NCBI GenBank assembly: GCA_047621305.1
Contig: JBLHNB010000005.1
Span: 1 to 64,000 of the forward strand
Reading direction: 5' to 3'
Origin: Colwellia_A sp047621305
GTDB taxonomy: Bacteria; Pseudomonadota; Gammaproteobacteria; Enterobacterales; Alteromonadaceae
DNA: 64,000 bases
Under the pieces are notes generated by a model. That model was not told the DNA's origin and did not search any database. It worked only from the letters and a program-made list of their open reading frames with translations. A program made the position numbers and the translations under genes. Shown here one piece after another: positions 8,701 to 17,541 of this stretch (positions within the stretch are counted from its first letter, which is position 1; every line of letters begins with the position of its first letter).

Positions 8701-11700
8701 ATGATTACTTCTATTATTCGTTGGTCTGTTACCAATCGATTCTTCGTATTACTAGCGACATTCTTACTTGTTGCTGCTGGATTATATTCGATTAAGAATA
8801 CTCCCATTGATGCACTACCCGATTTATCTGATGTGCAAGTAATAATTAAAACAAGCTACCCAGGTCAAGCACCACAAGTTGTTGAAGATCAGGTTACTTA
8901 CCCTATGACCACCGCTATGCTGTCAGTACCCGGTGCAGTAACTGTTCGAGGTTATTCGTTTTTTGGCGATTCTTATGTTTACGTTATTTTTGATGAAGAT
9001 ACTGACCTTTACTGGGCACGTTCAAGGGTACTTGAATATTTAAGTCAAGTTGCCCCCAATTTACCTAGCGATGTAAGACCTCAATTAGGTCCCGATGCTA
9101 CTGGTGTTGGTTGGGTATACTTGTATGCCCTTACGGATAAAACAGGTCAACATGATTTAAGCCAATTACGTAGTTTGCAAGATTGGTTCTTAAAGTTTGA
9201 ATTACAAACAGTTCCCGGCGTATCAGAAGTGAGTACGCTTGGCGGAATGGTCAAACAGTATCAGGTCAGAATTAACCCCGATAAGCTACGTGCTTTTGGT
9301 ATTCCATTATCACATATTCAAAGAGCGATTAAACAAGGGAACCAAGAAATAGGCGCATCCGTTGTTGAGATGGCTGAAGCCGAGTACATGGTGAGGGCTA
9401 CCGGTTACATCAAAAGTGTAGAAGACTTAGAGAACATTCCGCTTGGTGTTAACGAAAATGGTACACCGTTACTGCTAAAAGATGTTGCAGATATTGGTAC
9501 TGGGCCACAAATGCGTCGTGGTGTTGCTGAGCTTAACGGCGAAGGTGAAACCGTTGGCGGCATAGTGGTGATGCGTTTTGGTGAAAACGCTCAGCAAGTA
9601 ATAAAAAGCGTGAAAGAAAAACTTGAACAGCTTAAAAAAGGACTACCAGAAGGTGTTGAAATAGTACCTGTTTATGATCGTTCTGCCCTGATTGAACGCG
9701 CAATAGAAAATGTAGCCTATAAATTGCTCGAAGAATTTGGCGTGGTCGCCTTAGTTTGTATCATCTTCTTATTCCATGTGCGCTCTTCCCTTGTGGCAAT
9801 CATTAGTATTCCAGTGGGTATTTTAACCGCATTTATTGTGATGTATTGGCAAGGATTAAACGCTAATATCATGTCATTAGGAGGAATTGCTATCGCTATT
9901 GGCGCAATGGTTGATGGTGCTATTGTGATGGTTGAGAATATGCATAAGCACATGGAACTCTTACCTAAAGATAAGCCGTTAACCAAAGAGAAACGTTGGC
10001 AAATGGTCATAGACTCTGCGAGTGAAGTTGGTCCTGCCTTATTCTTTAGCTTATTAATTATCACGGTTAGTTTTTTCCCCGTATTTACATTAGAAGCGCA
10101 AGAAGGACGCATGTTTTCACCACTCGCTTTTACAAAAACGTATGCCATGGCGGCTTCTGCAGCACTAGCGATTACCTTAGTACCTGTACTTATGGGCTAT
10201 TTTATTCGCGGTAAAATTCTTCCTGAGCATAAAAATCCTGTTAATAAATTTTTGACCTTTCTCTATATGCCGGCGTTGAAAACCGTTTTGAGTTTTCCAA
10301 AAATAACCTTAGTCGCTGCATTAGCTGTTCTTGCTGTTGGCATATACCCACTTGATAAAATTGGTAGTGAGTTTATTCCACCGCTTGATGAAGGCGACCT
10401 AATGTATATGCCGACAACCTATCCTGGTATTTCTATAGGACAGGCTCGTCAACTTCTACAACAAACGGACAAACTGATCAAAACTGTTCCAGAAGTAAAA
10501 ACCGTGTTTGGTAAAGTAGGTCGCGCTGAAACAGCAACAGATCCTGCGCCTCTTACTATGATAGAGACTTTTATTCAGTTAAAGCCACAAGACCAATGGC
10601 GGGAGGGGGTAACCACTGCAAGCTTGAAAAAGGAACTGGATGCTTTAGTCAAACTTCCTGGTGTTACTAATGCTTGGGTTATGCCTATTAAAACACGTAT
10701 TGATATGTTGGCTACCGGCATTAAAACCCCCGTAGGGATAAAAATTGCGGGTCCAGATTTATCTGTTATTCAAGAGATAGGTCAGCAATTAGAAGAAATT
10801 TTAGCAGACGTCCCTGGCACAGCCTCAGTATATTCAGAGCGTGTTGCCGGGGGGCGATATATAAACGTTGATATTCAGCGGGGAAAAGCGGCTCGTTATG
10901 GACTCAATATTAATGAAATACAGCAAGTAGTCGCTACGGCTATTGGCGGTATGAACGTTACTAACACGGTTGAAGGTTTAGAGCGTTATCCGGTAAGTTT
11001 ACGTTATCCTCAAGATTATCGTGACTCACCAGAGCAACTATCATTATTACCTATAGTGACACCTAATGGTCAACGGATTTCATTAGGAGATGTTGCTAAT
11101 ATCTTTATTGAAGATGGTCCTCCTGGCATTAAATCTGAAAATGCTCGGTTAAACGGTTGGGCCTTTGTTGACATCGAAGGTGTTGACGTAGGCAGCTATG
11201 TTACTGACGCACAGAAAGTGGTGGCAGCTAAGATTAAACTCCCTGCGGGATACTCTATCGTATGGGCTGGCCAATATGAATATATGGAACGTGCCAAAGA
11301 AAAATTAACTTACGTGGTGCCATTAACCTTATTTATTATTATCATTCTACTTTATTTAAATTTTAGAAATGTTGTTGATGTAGCAATTATTATGGGTACT
11401 TTACCGCTAGCAATGGTAGGTAGTGTTTGGTTAATTTACATCCAAGGCTACAACTTCTCGGTGGCTGTAGGTGTTGGATTTATCGCGCTCGCCGGGGTTG
11501 CCATAGAAGTTGGTGTCATTATGTTGGTTTATCTAAATCAAGCATACAGCGGCATGCTTGAAGCGCATAAATTAAAAAATATCATCACGACTAAACAAGA
11601 TGTTTTTGATGCTGTGTTGCAGGGCGCTGGCATGCGAGTTCGCCCGGTCATGATGACTTCAGCGACCATTTTTATTGGTTTATTACCTCTTTTGTATGGC

Positions 11701-11850
11701 ACAGGCACAGGCTCAGAGGTGATGAGTCGTATTGCAGCGCCGATGATTGGCGGTGTATTGAGTGCGGTCATATTGACCTTACTTATATTACCCGCATTAT
11801 TTTATTTATGGCGTTCGTCATCGATAAAAAATATAAGCTCAAAAGTATAG
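8701..11850 (+). CDS. cusA: CusA-like Cu(I)/Ag(I) RND efflux pump
   Basis: A 1049-residue, full-length HME-RND pump with 12 TM helices and two large periplasmic loops. TM4 reads GGIAIAIGAMVDGAIVMVEN, the monovalent (Cu/Ag) HME pattern. The porter segments PAPLTMIETFIQLKP and RIDMLATGIKTPVGIK carry methionines at positions corresponding to the CusA copper-binding cleft. It starts 17 bases after the adaptor with RBS TAGGAG. With the TolC-like protein and the CusF-bearing adaptor it forms a complete CusCBA-type exporter that takes Cu(I)/Ag(I) from the periplasm, and probably the cytoplasm, to the outside. Confidence 0.95.
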   Translation: MITSIIRWSVTNRFFVLLATFLLVAAGLYSIKNTPIDALPDLSDVQVIIKTSYPGQAPQVVEDQVTYPMTTAMLSVPGAVTVRGYSFFGDSYVYVIFDEDTDLYWARSRVLEYLSQVAPNLPSDVRPQLGPDATGVGWVYLYALTDKTGQHDLSQLRSLQDWFLKFELQTVPGVSEVSTLGGMVKQYQVRINPDKLRAFGIPLSHIQRAIKQGNQEIGASVVEMAEAEYMVRATGYIKSVEDLENIPLGVNENGTPLLLKDVADIGTGPQMRRGVAELNGEGETVGGIVVMRFGENAQQVIKSVKEKLEQLKKGLPEGVEIVPVYDRSALIERAIENVAYKLLEEFGVVALVCIIFLFHVRSSLVAIISIPVGILTAFIVMYWQGLNANIMSLGGIAIAIGAMVDGAIVMVENMHKHMELLPKDKPLTKEKRWQMVIDSASEVGPALFFSLLIITVSFFPVFTLEAQEGRMFSPLAFTKTYAMAASAALAITLVPVLMGYFIRGKILPEHKNPVNKFLTFLYMPALKTVLSFPKITLVAALAVLAVGIYPLDKIGSEFIPPLDEGDLMYMPTTYPGISIGQARQLLQQTDKLIKTVPEVKTVFGKVGRAETATDPAPLTMIETFIQLKPQDQWREGVTTASLKKELDALVKLPGVTNAWVMPIKTRIDMLATGIKTPVGIKIAGPDLSVIQEIGQQLEEILADVPGTASVYSERVAGGRYINVDIQRGKAARYGLNINEIQQVVATAIGGMNVTNTVEGLERYPVSLRYPQDYRDSPEQLSLLPIVTPNGQRISLGDVANIFIEDGPPGIKSENARLNGWAFVDIEGVDVGSYVTDAQKVVAAKIKLPAGYSIVWAGQYEYMERAKEKLTYVVPLTLFIIIILLYLNFRNVVDVAIIMGTLPLAMVGSVWLIYIQGYNFSVAVGVGFIALAGVAIEVGVIMLVYLNQAYSGMLEAHKLKNIITTKQDVFDAVLQGAGMRVRPVMMTSATIFIGLLPLLYGTGTGSEVMSRIAAPMIGGVLSAVILTLLILPALFYLWRSSSIKNISSKV

Positions 11851-11876
11851 TGAAGTAATTTATAAAAAATGAATAA

Positions 11877-11898
11877 CGTCAATGCCAATACATTGACG
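11877..11898. other. Perfect hairpin downstream of cusA
   Basis: CGTCAATG and CATTGACG form 8-bp perfect arms around a 6-base loop, 26 bases after the cusA stop and 43 before the next gene. No T-run follows, so it may be an attenuating or RNA-protecting structure, or an operator, not a classic terminator. Confidence 0.4.
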
Positions 11899-11940
11899 AA
11901 TTAATCTAGAAAACTTTAATAACTAACGTAGGAGTAAACC

Positions 11941-12246
11941 ATGAAAACTTTAACTAAGATCGCTTTGGTATTAATACCAGCCATTACTTTATCAATGACA
12001 GCTATAGCACATGATCCCAAGTTGCATGCAAAAAAGGCTGAGAAAGCCGATTGTAGCAAAATGGATCATAGCAAAATGGATATGAAAGATCCTGTTGCTA
12101 TCGCCATGATGAAAAAATGCGTGATACAAGCAGAAAAATCTAAAACTATGATGGATCATAGTAAAATGAACAAAAATGTGGACCACAGTAAAATGAAAAA
12201 AATGGCTGATAAAAAGATTAAAAAAGATGACCACAATCATCATTAA
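11941..12246 (+). CDS. Periplasmic DHSKM-repeat copper-binding-type protein
   Basis: A 101-residue secreted protein: signal peptide of about 22 residues ending SMTAIAHD, then a short, very Lys/Met/His/Asp-rich tail. DHSKM occurs three times (MDHSKMDMKD, MMDHSKMNKN, VDHSKMKKM) and the protein ends DDHNHH. Such Met/His repeats bind Cu(I)/Ag(I) in PcoE/SilE-like proteins and in the Met-rich part of CopA/PcoA oxidases. A periplasmic copper buffer is the natural reading, but no folded family domain is seen. A strong RBS (GTAGGAG) sits 8 bases before the ATG. Confidence 0.7.
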   Translation: MKTLTKIALVLIPAITLSMTAIAHDPKLHAKKAEKADCSKMDHSKMDMKDPVAIAMMKKCVIQAEKSKTMMDHSKMNKNVDHSKMKKMADKKIKKDDHNHH

Positions 12247-12261
12247 TTAAATGTTAGAGAA

Positions 12262-12296
12262 CACTTAGTGCAAATGCGTGTACTAAGTGATTTTTG
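12262..12296 (+). terminator. Probable terminator after DHSKM-repeat gene
   Basis: CACTTAGT (12262-12269) pairs with ACTAAGTG (12282-12289) and ATTTTTG follows. The stem is 8 bp and AT-rich, so it is probably a weak or partial terminator. Confidence 0.45.
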
Positions 12297-12313
12297 CTTA
12301 AGAAGGAATACCG

Positions 12314-12847
12314 ATGAACATGCTTAAATTACTCCTGTTGCTTATAACTTTAGTTATTGGAACCACGGCAACAATTATTTATTCAGGTATTGTCGATGTG
12401 GCTGCTGATAAACCTCATAGTGATTTGGTGTACTGGCTTTTAGAAGAAACCAGAGAAAGCTCTATTGAAAAAGCCGCTAACAATATCGAAGTACCCGATT
12501 TAACTGCACCTGAATTATTATTGACCGGTGGAGTCGATTACGAATTTATGTGCTCGAGTTGTCATTTAAAGCCCGGCCAGAGTGAGAGTGATATGAGTGT
12601 AGGTTTATATCCTGCGCCACCTAATCTTGCCGTTTCTAATGATAATCACGAAGGACATCAACATGGTGATGATACGCAAGCTGACCGTAATAATTTTTGG
12701 GTAATAAAGCACGGTATTAAAGCTTCAGGCATGCCCGCTTGGGGTAAAACCCATGATGATCAGCGCATATGGGCAATGGTTGCTTTTATAAAGCGCTTAC
12801 CGACTTTAACAGCTGAGCAATATCAAATATTAACCGCAATAGATTAA
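12314..12847 (+). CDS. Monoheme c-type cytochrome, membrane-anchored
   Basis: A 177-residue exported protein with an N-terminal hydrophobic helix (about 3-25) and a cytochrome c domain. The heme motif CSSCH is at residues 80-84 and the likely distal ligand lies in GIKASGMPAWGKTHDD; WAMVAFIKRLP near the end is the usual last helix of class I cytochromes. A His-rich insert (NHEGHQHGDD) lies between heme site and Met. The electron partner is unknown; its place in the copper island suggests periplasmic redox work, for example feeding electrons to or from a copper protein. RBS AAGGAAT precedes the ATG. Confidence 0.8.
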   Translation: MNMLKLLLLLITLVIGTTATIIYSGIVDVAADKPHSDLVYWLLEETRESSIEKAANNIEVPDLTAPELLLTGGVDYEFMCSSCHLKPGQSESDMSVGLYPAPPNLAVSNDNHEGHQHGDDTQADRNNFWVIKHGIKASGMPAWGKTHDDQRIWAMVAFIKRLPTLTAEQYQILTAID

Positions 12848-12879
12848 TCTAAAATAACATTTAATAAAAAGGTAAAAAA

Positions 12880-13383
12880 ATGATTAAAATAATAATAACG
12901 ACATGGTTACTCGTCCTAAGTTTTTCAACTATCGCTCATGGCGACCAAGTACATGTAAGTAAAGATAAACAAGAAATTATTGATATAATTTCAGGCATAA
13001 AATACGGCTGGGAAAACGGTGATGGCACCCCCTTTAGAAAAACGTTTTTAGATTTTGAAGGAGCGCGTTATATTGAGTCAGGTGGTCAAAATAAAGGCTT
13101 AGATTCACTGGTTACACATCATGTTGAGCCAGAAAAAGGCGCTATGGAATATATGATGCTAGATTTTAGCGATATTGAAGTGCATTTTGAAGGTGAAAAC
13201 AAAAACTTTGCTTGGGTTATTGCTAATACAAGCTTTAAAGCTAAATTGAAAAAAAGTGGTCGTGAACTTGATAAAAAGGGTTATCAAACATTTTTATTGC
13301 GCAAAATTGATCAGCAATGGAAAGTAGTTCATAGCCATTCATCTGGTCGAGATAATAAACCAAAGAAAGAACATAAACACTAA
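12880..13383 (+). CDS. Secreted NTF2-like (SnoaL/DUF4440 type) protein
   Basis: A 167-residue protein with a signal peptide (cleavage near IAHG, residue about 21) and one NTF2-like fold. It begins DKQEIIDIISGIKYGWENGD, has the central strand HFEGENKNFAWVIANTSFKA, and ends with the typical YQTFLLRKIDQQWKVVHSHSSG strand pair. The C-terminus (KKEHKH) is basic and His-containing. Catalysis cannot be assigned. It lies 32 bases after the cytochrome and ahead of a strong terminator, so it is probably the last gene of that transcript. Confidence 0.7.
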   Translation: MIKIIITTWLLVLSFSTIAHGDQVHVSKDKQEIIDIISGIKYGWENGDGTPFRKTFLDFEGARYIESGGQNKGLDSLVTHHVEPEKGAMEYMMLDFSDIEVHFEGENKNFAWVIANTSFKAKLKKSGRELDKKGYQTFLLRKIDQQWKVVHSHSSGRDNKPKKEHKH

Positions 13384-13403
13384 ACGTAACGATATAAAAG
13401 TTA

Positions 13404-13432
13404 ACCTTGATTTAAATCAAGGTGTTTTTTTT
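13404..13432 (+). terminator. Strong rho-independent terminator
   Basis: ACCTTGATTT / AAATCAAGGT is a perfect 20-base palindrome (13404-13423), immediately followed by GTTTTTTTT. It ends the transcript containing the cytochrome and NTF2-like genes. Confidence 0.85.
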
Positions 13433-13489
13433 GGTAAGAGCTATGATGTTATTAATTGATAATAATCCCTAAGTTAAGGTTATCAAGTC

Positions 13490-13918
13490 ATGTTATTTCG
13501 AATGAGTTGGTTATTAAGTTTAGTTATTTATTTGTCGGTAAACGGACAAGTATTTACTGCGCCAATTCATCTATGTCAAGCAATGGCTAATACCTCAATC
13601 TCATTGTTAGTTTCGTCAGACACGCCCTCCTCTCATCAAGATCAGCACCAAGTTCACCAAATGGATGAAGAGGCCTTTTTAGTTCGCAATATAAAAAACA
13701 AAGCTGAAAATTTTTCTGAACAAACATCAATGGATAATTGCCAATGTGTTGATTGTGATTGTACAGCCAATATAGTTTCGCAAGCTAATTCAGCAATGCT
13801 ATCAAAAGAAGCACTGACCGTATTTTTACTTCATGTTGAAGGAGCCCTAAGTAAAAGAGCAACAACCTTTATTTCTCAGCCTCATTCCAATTTATATCGC
13901 CCACCCATCTTTCTATAG
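13490..13918 (+). CDS. Secreted His/Cys-rich small protein (CopL-like), copy 2
   Basis: A 142-residue exported protein built like the one at 4344. It has a signal peptide (about 1-24), a His/Gln-rich stretch (SSHQDQHQVHQMDEE), a cysteine cluster DNCQCVDCDC, and the C-terminal string NLYRPPIFL. The shared LYRPPI end and the common order suggest paralogy, although the middle parts have diverged. Metal chelation or sensing in the periplasm is inferred. It stands between a terminator and the copA gene, so it may have its own promoter in the 13433-13489 gap. Confidence 0.6.
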   Translation: MLFRMSWLLSLVIYLSVNGQVFTAPIHLCQAMANTSISLLVSSDTPSSHQDQHQVHQMDEEAFLVRNIKNKAENFSEQTSMDNCQCVDCDCTANIVSQANSAMLSKEALTVFLLHVEGALSKRATTFISQPHSNLYRPPIFL

Positions 13919-13987
13919 CACAACCTAGATCCGTTTCAATTTTATGGGTCACTTCATTTTTTTAATTTTAATGATCATTATTGGTGT

Positions 13988-14020
13988 AGTTGTTAGTTGT
14001 TAGTTGTTAGTTGTTAGTTA
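13988..14020. repeat. 7-bp tandem repeat before copA
   Basis: AGTTGTT is repeated four times in a row (13988-14015), plus a partial fifth unit AGTTA. It lies about 95 bases before the copA start, in the likely promoter/leader region. Variable copy number by slippage is possible. Confidence 0.9.
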
Positions 14021-14114
14021 AGAGTCTCTACTTTATGTTTAGAAAACGAGTAAATAAACGACCAATAAGTGAGTCAAAATTTGTGGTACTGCTTTATCAA
14101 AAAAGGAGACGTAA

Positions 14115-16421
14115 ATGAGCAATGTAATAAATGGTCTAAGGACGAGTGGCACTAAACCATCACCGTCAAGAGCAGCTGAATCATTAAACCAAGAACTTAT
14201 TATAGAAGGAGCCGGTTGCGCAAACTGTGTAGGTAAAATAGAAGCTGTTTTGAGAGAAGTGAAAGGGGTAAAAAAAGCCGAAATGAACTTTGCGTTAAGA
14301 ACAGTTAGTATCACCATGACACAACAGCTTCCTACGCAACAGTTGATACAAGCAGTTGAGTCTATTGGCTATAACGCAAAAAGTGCTCAAAATAGCAGTG
14401 ATGAAGCATTACTCAATGAAAAAGAGTTAGCTGAGCAAAAGTATTATAAGAAATTAATGTTACAAACTTGGATTGGCTTAGGTCTAGGTGCACCGTTAAT
14501 GCTTTATAGCTTATTAGGTGGGCCGATGACGGTTAATTCTAGTTTAGAACGTGGTATTTGGTTGTTCATCGGTTTGGTATGTGCAGCAATCATGTATTTT
14601 GCAGGAAAGCATTTTTATATTGGCGCTTATAAATCATTTATTAATCATAGTGCCAATATGGATACCTTAATTGCTTTGGGTACAGGCACCGCTTGGCTTT
14701 ATTCAATGATAGTGGTGTTGTTCCCGTTAGCCTTACCTGAAATGGCTCGACATGTTTACTTTGAAGCGACAGCGATGATCATTGGTTTAATTAACTTAGG
14801 TTTAGCACTAGAGGTCAAAGCGCGAGGACGCACCAGTGAAGCAATAAGACGTTTAATCGGTTTACAGGCGAAAACCGCCAGAGTGATAAGAGATGATAAA
14901 GAGCTAGATATAAATATTGAACAGGTATTATTAAATGACGCGGTACGGGTAAGGCCAGGCGAGCGTGTACCTGTTGACGGTACTGTCATTGAAGGCAGTA
15001 CTACCATTGACGAATCGATGTTAACGGGAGAGCCAATGCCTGTTAAAAAAGGTGTTGGTGATGACGTTGCCGCAGGTACTATTAATAAAGTGGGTTTGAT
15101 TATTTTTAACGCCACCCGTGTTGGTAAAGACACGGCGTTAGCCCAAATTATAAACATGGTGAAACGTGCACAAAACTCTAAACCACCTATTGGCCGTTTA
15201 GCGGATATTATCTCTGCTTATTTTGTTCCTGTGATAATGATTATTTCCATTAGTAGTGCCTTGATTTGGTTGAACTTTGGCCCTGAACCTACTGTTGCAT
15301 TTGCGGTTATTTCTGCTACCACTGTTTTAATCATTGCCTGTCCTTGTGCTCTAGGACTAGCTACGCCCATGTCTGTTATGGTTGGCGTCGGTAAAGCAGC
15401 AGAAGCAGGTGTACTCATTCGTAATGGTGAAGCATTACAAACCTCCTCACAAATAACTGCAATGGTGTTAGATAAAACAGGCACTATCACCTTAGGTGCC
15501 CCTAAAGTCACCGATATTTTAGTGCTTAATCAGATGACGGAAAACGCCATTCTCGCATTAGTGGCAAGTTTAGAAACAGGCTCAGAACATCCACTTGCGC
15601 AAGCTATTGTTGACTCGGCAAAAGATAAACAGTTAACACTTGATAAAGTTAAAGATTTTAACGCCATCGCCGGACGAGGTGTTCAAGGGGTTGTTAAAGG
15701 TGAAAAGCTATATTTTGGTAATGAAAAATTAATGGTTGAGCAAGGTATTAATATGACATCCGCCATAATAGATAGTGCTCAAAACATGGCAAGTGAAGCT
15801 AAAACGCCAATGTATTTTGCATTTAATAATGAACTAGCCGCGATTATTGCCGTGGCAGACCCAATAAAAGAAGATTCAATTTCAGCCATTAAACGCTTAC
15901 AAGATAATGGTATTCGTGTGGTGATGTTAACCGGTGATAACCACGCTACTGCAAAAGCTGTCGCTGATAAAGTGGGTATTAGTGAATTTTTTGCTGAAGT
16001 ATTACCGGAAGATAAATCGTCTAAAATCGCTGAATTGCAAGCATAAGGTGAAATTGTAGGGATGACCGGAGATGGTATAAACGATGCGCCCGCTTTAACC
16101 CTTGCTAATGTTGGTTTTGCTATCGGTACAGGCACTGATGTTGCCATTGAAAGTGCTGATATCACCCTAATGCGTGGCTCATTACATGGTTTAGCCGACG
16201 CAATCGCGGTAAGTAAAGCAACGTTACGTAATATCAAACAAAATTTATTTGGCGCCTTTATTTATAACGTGGCAGGAGTGCCCTTTGCTGCGGGGGGGGG
16301 ATATCCATTTTTTGGATTGTTACTAAGTCCTGTGATTGCAGGTGCGGCAATGGCATTTTCATCATTAACTGTCGTGAGCAATGCCAACCGATTACGATTT
16401 TTTAAACCCAAAGAACATTAA
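14115..16421 (+). pseudogene. copA: CopA-type Cu(+)-exporting P-type ATPase interrupted by an in-frame stop
   Basis: P1B-ATPase that would pump Cu(I) out of the cytoplasm. One N-terminal HMA domain (GAGCANC, C35 and C38), TM helices, TGEPMPVKK in the A-domain, CPC (C409-P-C411), phosphorylation site DKTGT (D453), SEHPLAQ in the N-domain and TGDN are all present. At 16044-16046 the codon is TAA where relatives have ELQAQGE; the same frame then continues directly as GEIVGMTGDGINDAPAL through the last TM helices to 16421. So one CAA-to-TAA change splits a 768-codon gene into a 643-residue piece and a tail (internal ATG at 16062, without a spaced RBS). The tail also has nine consecutive G encoding an odd AAGGGYPF. 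Real nonsense mutation or sequencing error cannot be separated here. Confidence 0.9.
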
Positions 16422-16580
16422 TACCAATTGAATTAAAGTAGTGTTCTATTATAAGCGAGAGTAAATGTTCAAGAGCAAGGCGCTTGAGTGAGTAATAGCG
16501 TGCTATTGGGATTGAAAGCAACGCAGATATTGGATATGTAGACCGTCTTAGAATGATCGATTCATTATTTCAATTGGTAT
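16421..16580. repeat. 160-bp palindromic-ended repeat element, copy A
   Basis: It begins ATACCAATTGAA and ends TTCAATTGGTAT, a perfect 12-bp terminal inverted repeat. The interior (CAAGGCGCTTGAGTGAG, then GGGATTGAAAGCAACGC) matches copies at 34025-34184 and, reversed, 44994-45153. It starts at the last base of the copA stop codon. No coding capacity; looks like a MITE or large REP-like element. Confidence 0.9.
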
Positions 16581-16609
16581 AAGTAGTACCTAAATAAAAT
16601 GGAGAACAT

Positions 16610-16975
16610 ATGTTAATAATCAATTTAATTGGCTTAGGTTTAATCGCTCTCATTATTTGGTGGTTTTGGCTATACAAACCACAGTCAACTCAAGTGAGTA
16701 ATGAACATGATCAGGGTGAAATAACCGTTGTGGTTGAAGATGGTATCTATCAACCTGCGCATATTTCATTGCTTGAAGATAAAGCAACAAATATTAACTT
16801 TATTCGAAAAGATGCAAGTCCTTGTGCGGCAACAGTATTATTTCCTGATTTAGAAATCAGTGCAGATTTACCGTTAAATAAACCGTTTACAGTGCAATTA
16901 CCAGCAATGAAAAAAGGGGAATATGTCTTTCATTGTCAAATGAAAATGTATAGCGGCAGTGTTGTTGTTAAATAA
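16610..16975 (+). CDS. Membrane-anchored cupredoxin-domain protein
   Basis: A 121-residue protein: one N-terminal TM helix (about 2-21, LIINLIGLGLIALIIWWFW), a short linker, then a cupredoxin_1-type beta-barrel (about 38-121). The type-1-like copper ligands are suggested by ASPCAATV and the C-terminal FHCQMKMYSGSVVV (Cys, His/Cys and Met). The domain would face the periplasm and could hand copper to or from CopA or the Cus pump. RBS ATGGAGAA lies before the ATG. It is 35 bases before the next small gene, so the two are probably co-transcribed. Confidence 0.8.
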   Translation: MLIINLIGLGLIALIIWWFWLYKPQSTQVSNEHDQGEITVVVEDGIYQPAHISLLEDKATNINFIRKDASPCAATVLFPDLEISADLPLNKPFTVQLPAMKKGEYVFHCQMKMYSGSVVVK

Positions 16976-16995
16976 AACCAGTTAAGGAGAAAATC

Positions 16996-17367
16996 ATGAC
17001 CGATTTAGATCATAGAGTTGGCATTAGAGAGAATAACTTAGTTGTTAGAAATATTAGGCTATCAAAGGTTACAGAAAAAAACATTGACGCATTAATTGAA
17101 GAAATAGACCAGATGTTCGGCCTAGACGAGGTTTCATTTAATCGAAAGGATGAGTCTATTCATTTAGCTTACGATGCTGCTAATTTGAACCTTGAAGGTA
17201 TTGAAGAAATCATCAAAAAACATCAGATAGATATTCATGATGATTGGTGGACACATACGAAAGAAAGTTACTATAAGTTTTGTGATCAAAACACCAAAGA
17301 TAATTTCGAACATCAACCTTGGAGCTGCCATACCCAACCCCCTGATACGATTAAAAGAAAACATTAA
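16996..17367 (+). CDS. Small HMA-like protein of the copper island
   Basis: A 123-residue cytosolic protein. Residues about 12-78 can be read as a beta-alpha-beta-beta-alpha-beta fold (NLVVRNIRLSKVTEKNIDAL, VSFNRKDESIHLAYD, GIEEIIKKHQIDIHDDW), as in HMA domains but without a CxxC loop. The C-terminal part has a lone Cys in KFCDQ and a PWSCHTQ motif that could bind metal. RBS AAGGAG precedes the ATG by 8 bases. A metallochaperone-like role is inferred from position and shape only. Confidence 0.55.
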   Translation: MTDLDHRVGIRENNLVVRNIRLSKVTEKNIDALIEEIDQMFGLDEVSFNRKDESIHLAYDAANLNLEGIEEIIKKHQIDIHDDWWTHTKESYYKFCDQNTKDNFEHQPWSCHTQPPDTIKRKH

Positions 17368-17422
17368 ATTTAAAAATGACATAACGCAATTAAACCAATA
17401 AACTCTGCAGCTAAGCTGATTC

Positions 17423-17465
17423 GCCAACAGGTAATCACACGTAAAATTACAGTTGGCTGTTTTTC
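17423..17465 (+). terminator. Probable terminator of the metal island
   Basis: GCCAAC (17423-17428) and the following GGTAAT pair with ATTAC and GTTGGC (ends 17457), with one bulge, followed by TGTTTTTC. It lies 56 bases after the last metal-island gene. Confidence 0.5.
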
Positions 17466-17541
17466 GGGCATCACACATTGTAGGCAACTATAATTTTCCG
17501 CTTATTTGCGGTGCTAGTCATCAACGGAGTATTTAAGCATT

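Noticed and set aside
11992..12243. 83-residue minus-strand ORF rich in Phe and His
   Set aside because: It is the complement of the DHSKM-repeat gene; the composition is a mirror of Met/Lys codons.
16062..16421. Separate small gene starting MTGDGINDAPAL
   Set aside because: It is in the same frame as the interrupted copA, begins inside a catalytic motif, and its ATG has no properly spaced RBS.
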